A stretch of 10,357 bases of DNA from Oscillospiraceae bacterium (GTDB taxonomy: Bacteria; Bacillota; Clostridia; Oscillospirales; Ruminococcaceae), in NCBI GenBank assembly GCA_017828835.1, contig JAGAEK010000089.1, forward strand, positions 1 through 10,357. Direction: 5' to 3'. Positions 7,552 to 10,357 of this stretch are shown here, piece after piece (the stretch's first letter is position 1; each line of letters begins with the position of its first letter). Made by a program: the position numbers and the translations under genes. Under the pieces are notes generated by a model. That model saw only the letters and a list, made by a program, of their open reading frames with translations. It made no database searches and was not told the DNA's origin.

Positions 7552-8783
7552 GGTCTGTTTTCCTCCTGAGTTTTTTTTGTTTTATTATTAGCCGTAATGG
7601 ATCTTTTAACTGAGATTAACGAATTGCGGATCTGTTTTACGGAATCCGAAATATCGGTAATAACGACGAACCGCATACGGCGTTTTTTCAGTTTTTTGAG
7701 GTTTTTACGGTGTATAAGATCCTGTTGTTCCGAAGCAGAGGTAACGCCGCTGTCGGACATTTTTTTCAGGATATAGTTTTTGCCTTTTATTACGTAATCC
7801 GCAAGATCGAGCTCAGCGGGACAAACGTAAGAACACGAGCCGCATTCGTCGCAGCGGGCGACGTCAAAACGATAAAGCTCGTCGTATTTTTCCAAAGCGG
7901 TATATTTATAGATAAGGAAAGGCGCCAATTCCTGAGGACAGACTTCTGTGCATCTTGAGCATCCGATGCAGTTGAAGGCACGTCTTTCGCGTCTGTCTTC
8001 AAAAGCCAGAACGGCGCGGCTGTTTGCCGTCAGAAGTTCGGAAGAGGGGTCAAGTATACTTTTTCCCGTCATTGAACCGCCGACGACGACACGCGTCGGA
8101 TCAAGCGCGACGGTGCAGAAATCAAGCGCTGAGGATACCGGCAATCCGATCGGGAATTCGACGTTTGCCGGTTTTGCGATACAGTTTCCGGAAACGGTAA
8201 CGAAACAGGTAGTTTGTATTCTGTTTTCGTCGACGGCACGCGCAAGATGAAGAAGCGCGCCGGTGCCGATTATCAACTTGCGCTTAGATTTACCCAAAAT
8301 GTTATCAATACGGTTTTCAGCGGGGTATTTGCCTTTTATTCTGACCACGTTTATATTTTTTATCATGGTCGGTATTTGTATAGAAAGATCGTAGATGTTT
8401 TTATACACCATTATACAGATGCTTTTGATCTTCAATGCGACGGCGCAAAGGTGGAGACCTCTTGATATTAGATCGCTTTGATGCAGAGCGAGGGCGAGCT
8501 GACTCGATATGTAGGGATCGTCGTCCAAAGCATCAGCAATGATGCCGACGGGATGCCCTTTTGTTGAAGAAAATGAAAGTTTGTCGGCAAGGAGCGCTCC
8601 GTCGTGTTCATCGATTATATTGGCGCGTCTTGCAATATCCGTGAGCTGTTCTATGGATGGAAATTCAGAATAAGGGTAGGGATTTGCAAAAAAGGACGGC
8701 TCGGACGGATATTGAAGAATATTTTTACTCAACGCGGGTTCTTTGTGCTGTTCGAGTATGATACCTTTTGAAAACAACGGCAA
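7548..8783 (-). CDS. rnfC: RnfC-like ferredoxin-type subunit without FMN/NADH signature
   Basis: I place the start at TTG 8783, giving 411 residues: an AAAGGAG at 8792-8798 stands 8 nt upstream, whereas the GTG at 8792 overlaps that ribosome site. Residues 1-20 resemble the start of RnfC, but the barrel-sandwich domain that normally follows is absent. The middle aligns with RnfC, yet the GLGGAGFP glycine loop reads DEHDGALL, the AECEPY motif reads LDDDPY and the PxGGEKQL motif reads PAENRIDN. These elements bind FMN and NADH in Rnf and NuoF, so NADH oxidation is doubtful. Two complete [4Fe-4S] motifs are kept: CIGCSRCTEVCP (7938-7970) and CDECGSCSYVCP (7821-7853). A Lys/Arg-rich tail of about 70 residues follows. 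It could act as an electron carrier fed by something other than NADH. It lies about 40 nt after rpe and overlaps rnfD-like by 4 nt. Confidence 0.88.
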   Translation of the reverse strand: MPLFSKGIILEQHKEPALSKNILQYPSEPSFFANPYPYSEFPSIEQLTDIARRANIIDEHDGALLADKLSFSSTKGHPVGIIADALDDDPYISSQLALALHQSDLISRGLHLCAVALKIKSICIMVYKNIYDLSIQIPTMIKNINVVRIKGKYPAENRIDNILGKSKRKLIIGTGALLHLARAVDENRIQTTCFVTVSGNCIAKPANVEFPIGLPVSSALDFCTVALDPTRVVVGGSMTGKSILDPSSELLTANSRAVLAFEDRRERRAFNCIGCSRCTEVCPQELAPFLIYKYTALEKYDELYRFDVARCDECGSCSYVCPAELDLADYVIKGKNYILKKMSDSGVTSASEQQDLIHRKNLKKLKKRRMRFVVITDISDSVKQIRNSLISVKRSITANNKTKKTQEENRP

Positions 8784-8822
8784 TATGAACACTCCTTTCC
8801 CAAAGAATTTAAAATGCGGCGT

Positions 8823-9497
8823 TTATCGGAAAGATACGTTTACCGATTCTGCAGACGCGATCAATTCAGATACTGCTTTTTTGTAATCTGATTTAGAATA
8901 AAGAGAAGAACCGGCAACGAGTACGTTCGCACCGTTTTCGACCGCCTGTTTTGCGGTTTCGACGTCGATACCTCCGTCAACTTCTATATCGGGATCGAGT
9001 CCGAGTCTTATGCATTCTTTTTTAACGGACAGTAATTTCGGCATCATATCCGCCATGAACTTTTGACCGCCGAATCCGGGTTCTACAGTCATTATCAAAA
9101 CGAGATCAACAAACGGAAGATAAGGGAATACCGCTTCCGCCGGAGTTTTCGGCTTTATTGAAATACCGACCTTTTTCCCTGTGTAGCGTATTGTTTCGAT
9201 GGTTTTCATGGGGTCGTCCACGGCTTCGAGGTGGAACGTTATAAGGTCGGCACCGGATTTGGCAAAAACGGGAGCATATTTATCCGGATCGGAGATCATA
9301 AGATGAACGTCAAAGAAAATATCGCAGCTCGGACGTATGCATTTTACGACTACGGGACCGAGAGATATATTAGGAACGAAATGCCCGTCCATAACGTCGA
9401 TATGCATCCATTGAGCGCCGGCGTCATACATATCTGAAACTTCTTTTCCGAGTTTTGAAAAATCCGCCGCAAGCAGCGAAGGCGAAATTTTTATCAT
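8823..9497 (-). CDS. rpe: Ribulose-phosphate 3-epimerase
   Basis: This cytoplasmic TIM-barrel enzyme interconverts ribulose 5-phosphate and xylulose 5-phosphate in the pentose phosphate pathway. The 224-residue length is typical. All expected residues are present: Ser7 in ISPSLLAADF, His32 and Asp34 in MHIDVMDG, His65 in DVHLM, the MTVEPGFGGQ phosphate loop (136-145), Asp174 in EVDGGI, and the late VAGSSLY motif. Asp34 and Asp174 are the acid-base pair and, with His32 and His65, bind the metal. The ATG is 11 nt from AGGAGG, a slightly long spacing. It is the first gene behind the sigma-A promoter at 9538-9566 and probably leads the transcript that includes the rnf-like genes. No functional link between the epimerase and the membrane proteins is obvious. 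Confidence 0.97.
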   Translation of the reverse strand: MIKISPSLLAADFSKLGKEVSDMYDAGAQWMHIDVMDGHFVPNISLGPVVVKCIRPSCDIFFDVHLMISDPDKYAPVFAKSGADLITFHLEAVDDPMKTIETIRYTGKKVGISIKPKTPAEAVFPYLPFVDLVLIMTVEPGFGGQKFMADMMPKLLSVKKECIRLGLDPDIEVDGGIDVETAKQAVENGANVLVAGSSLYSKSDYKKAVSELIASAESVNVSFR

Positions 9498-9537
9498 AAT
9501 AATGGATTCCTCCTGAAAAAATGGTGATATTTAATTT

Positions 9538-9566
9538 ATTATATATTAAAAAGAGCAAAAGGTCAA
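9538..9566 (-). promoter_or_regulatory. Sigma-A-type promoter for rpe and the rnf-like cluster
   Basis: On the minus strand TTGACC (9561-9566) and a perfect TATAAT (9538-9543) are separated by exactly 17 nt. They sit in an AT-rich region, with an estimated leader of about 35 nt before the rpe ATG. This is the strongest promoter seen in the window. It is divergent from the tRNA promoter, with about 46 nt between the two -35 boxes. Confidence 0.85.
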
Positions 9567-9611
9567 GAAATAAACATTTTGCAATAAAACAAAAATAATT
9601 GAAAATAATAC

Positions 9612-9640
9612 TTGAAATTTAAAAAGCAGTATGATATCAT
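9612..9640 (+). promoter_or_regulatory. Promoter for tRNA-Pro
   Basis: TTGAAA (9612-9617) and TATCAT (9635-9640) are 17 nt apart and lie 33 nt upstream of the mature tRNA start. Hexamers are each one base off the sigma-A consensus. The placement between the divergent rpe promoter and the tRNA supports it. Confidence 0.65.
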
Positions 9641-9643
9641 AAT

Positions 9644-9668
9644 ATGCGGTCGTTATATAAGACCGTAT
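9644..9668 (+). other. Hairpin in the tRNA-Pro 5' leader
   Basis: ATGCGGTC (9644-9651) can pair with GACCGTAT (9661-9668) around a 9-nt loop, with one G-U pair. The same GACCGTA can instead pair with TGCGGTC at 9756-9762, just after the tRNA, to make a precursor stem closing the tRNA. The two pairings exclude each other. This may concern tRNA 5' processing; no function is established. Confidence 0.4.
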
Positions 9669-9673
9669 TGTGT

Positions 9674-9750
9674 CCGGGTGTGGCGCAGATTGGTAGCGCG
9701 CTACCTTGGGGTGGTAGAGGCCGCAAGTTCAAATCTTGTCACTCGGACCA
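9674..9750 (+). tRNA. tRNA-Pro, anticodon GGG
   Basis: The 77-nt sequence folds as a full cloverleaf. The acceptor stem pairs CCGGGTG with CACTCGG (one G-U), followed by A and an encoded CCA. The D stem is GCGC/GCGC with a GG in the loop. The anticodon stem is CTACC/GGTAG around TTGGGGT, placing GGG at positions 34-36 (reads CCC and CCU). The T arm is GCAAG TTCAAAT CTTGT. It has its own promoter upstream and a terminator 30 nt downstream, so it is probably a single-gene unit. Confidence 0.95.
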
Positions 9751-9780
9751 AGGTGTGCGGTCTAAAAAGATCGGCACGGG

Positions 9781-9812
9781 AAAACCGGCGATTTTCGCCG
9801 GTTTTCTTCATT
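9781..9812 (+). terminator. Rho-independent terminator of tRNA-Pro
   Basis: A perfect 10-bp stem, AAAACCGGCG with CGCCGGTTTT around a short ATTTT loop, is followed by a pyrimidine-rich, T-heavy tract (CTTCATTTTTC). It lies 30 nt after the encoded CCA, where the tRNA transcript should stop. Confidence 0.88.
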
Positions 9813-9886
9813 TTTCTCCGTTTTTCTCGCTTTTCCAAAAAACGAAAAAGTAGTGAAATAAAAAGATCGGGTACCCCTTTTTCGGC

Positions 9887-9906
9887 AGGTGGACAGGAAT
9901 TGAACC
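9887..9906 (-). other. Inverted tRNA T-arm-like fragment
   Basis: Read on the minus strand this is GGTTCAATTCCTGTCCACCT, a match to the T-loop consensus GGTTCRANYCC followed by what looks like part of a 3' acceptor strand. The T stem does not close (only 2 good pairs) and no anticodon arm is found, so it is not a functional tRNA. It resembles the 3' tRNA ends left at attachment sites of integrated elements, but it is not a copy of the adjacent tRNA-Pro. About 280 nt (9751-10033) around it hold no gene. Confidence 0.35.
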
Positions 9907-9973
9907 ATTTTTGACGCACTTAACTACCCTGAGAACACCCCCACTGACAACTGAATAATCAAATGCTTTTCAG

Positions 9974-10006
9974 CCGACTGAATTAAAAACTCAGCCGGTT
10001 TTTTTA
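9974..10006 (+). terminator. Terminator-like hairpin just before the right-edge gene
   Basis: CCGACTGA (9974-9981) pairs with TCAGCCGG (9991-9998) with one A-C mismatch, followed by TTTTTTTATT. It ends about 27 nt before the ATG at 10034. It may end an upstream plus-strand transcript or act as a leader attenuator for the following gene; sequence alone does not decide. Confidence 0.7.
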
Positions 10007-10033
10007 TTCCCAAAAATCGAAAGGAGCCAACAC

Positions 10034-10357
10034 ATGTATTTCAAAATGAAACCCTGGAGCGGAAATGAGCGCCTATACTTTTACCGCCAATCACAGCAGC
10101 TCGCCGGGCAGACCGGTCAGATCGGAAAACTCAGAGCTGACTTCGACAGGGACGGAAACGGGTTCTTCACTTCATGGGAAGATATCCGGGATCACCTCAA
10201 GACAGACGAGTTCAAAAACACCTTCGACAAAGCAATTAACGCTCTCAGATTCGGTGAAGGAGAAACGCCCTTTGCAAGCCGTAAAGCACTGACCGAATTT
10301 CTCAGAGATAAGCATTCGGCGATTCTTCCCGGTGACGGTGAGTGGCACGGCTTCAGA
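10034..10357 (+). CDS. Unrecognised protein, N-terminal 108 residues, runs off the right edge
   Basis: The ATG at 10034 is 7 nt behind a good AAAGGAG, and the frame stays open to the window end (108 codons). The visible part starts MYFKMKPWSGNERLYFY, is soluble, charged and aromatic-rich, and has no signal peptide or membrane helix. A DRDGNGFFTSWEDI segment (about residues 40-53) superficially resembles a calcium-binding EF-hand-like loop, but the family is not recognised. Codon use differs from the left-hand genes: C-ending codons such as TTC, AAC, GAC and CTC are favoured, where the other genes mix in many TTT, AAT, GAT and ATA. With its position beyond a tRNA gene, this suggests an accessory or mobile-element gene. 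No function is proposed. Confidence 0.8.
   Translation, partial: MYFKMKPWSGNERLYFYRQSQQLAGQTGQIGKLRADFDRDGNGFFTSWEDIRDHLKTDEFKNTFDKAINALRFGEGETPFASRKALTEFLRDKHSAILPGDGEWHGFR

Noticed and set aside
5271..8783. Idea that the rnf-like cluster is a set of decaying pseudogenes
   Set aside because: All four frames are full-length, with strong ribosome sites, coupled junctions and intact FeS motifs in RnfC; substitutions are confined to cofactor motifs.
9764..9870. Direct repeat AAAAAGATCGG (9764-9774 and 9860-9870) as an attachment site
   Set aside because: Only 11 bp, AT-rich, both copies within the non-coding stretch and not flanking any gene.
9911..9940. TTGACG as a -35 element for the right-edge gene
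   Set aside because: No -10-like hexamer at a proper distance (AACACC at 17 nt), and a terminator lies in between.
10065..10292. Plus-strand open frame of 75 codons at the right end
   Set aside because: Out of frame with the 10034 gene, which has a good ribosome site and stays open to the edge; the 75-codon product is low-complexity Ser/Thr.

Overview
The window looks like chromosome from an anaerobic, spore-forming member of the Clostridia (Oscillospiraceae/Eubacteriales-like), judged from a SpoIIE sporulation phosphatase, an Rnf-type membrane redox gene set, Gram-positive AGGAGG ribosome binding sites and several TTG starts. The species cannot be named from the sequence. The right-hand end probably enters an accessory (mobile) region just beyond a tRNA-Pro gene.

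Layout. Minus strand, 1-2267: spoIIE, with its C-terminus cut by the left edge. Plus strand, 2507-3319: a divergent gene for a membrane-anchored, LytR-CpsA-Psr-like protein. The rest is one long minus-strand run, read right to left from a strong sigma-A promoter at 9538-9566: rpe, rnfC-like, rnfD-like, rnfE-like, rnfA-like, then after a 70-80 nt gap a DUF4015 (glycosyl-hydrolase-like) membrane-anchored protein and a NERD-like membrane protein. Most junctions overlap by 4-29 nt or are separated by fewer than 30 nt, so the rnf-like genes should be co-transcribed with rpe. Plus strand, 9674-9750: tRNA-Pro(GGG) with its own promoter and terminator. After about 280 nt of non-coding DNA holding an inverted tRNA-like fragment and a second terminator, an unrecognised plus-strand gene with different codon use begins at 10034 and runs off the right edge.

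Most notable: the Rnf-like cluster is not an ordinary Rnf. The usual order is rnfC-D-G-E-A-B; here rnfG and rnfB are absent and the four remaining proteins are intact reading frames with altered cofactor sites. RnfE has Ser at both positions of the intramembrane cluster cysteines and RnfA has lost the first of its two. RnfC lacks the N-terminal barrel-sandwich domain and the FMN/NADH signature, yet keeps both [4Fe-4S] motifs. RnfD has Ser where the flavinylated Thr is expected. The DUF4015-like, NERD-like and LCP-like proteins nearby also lack the hallmark catalytic residues of their families. The neighbourhood therefore reads as a set of maintained but repurposed 'pseudo-enzymes', possibly a previously undescribed membrane complex. 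This rests on alignment to family motifs recalled from memory, not on computed searches.
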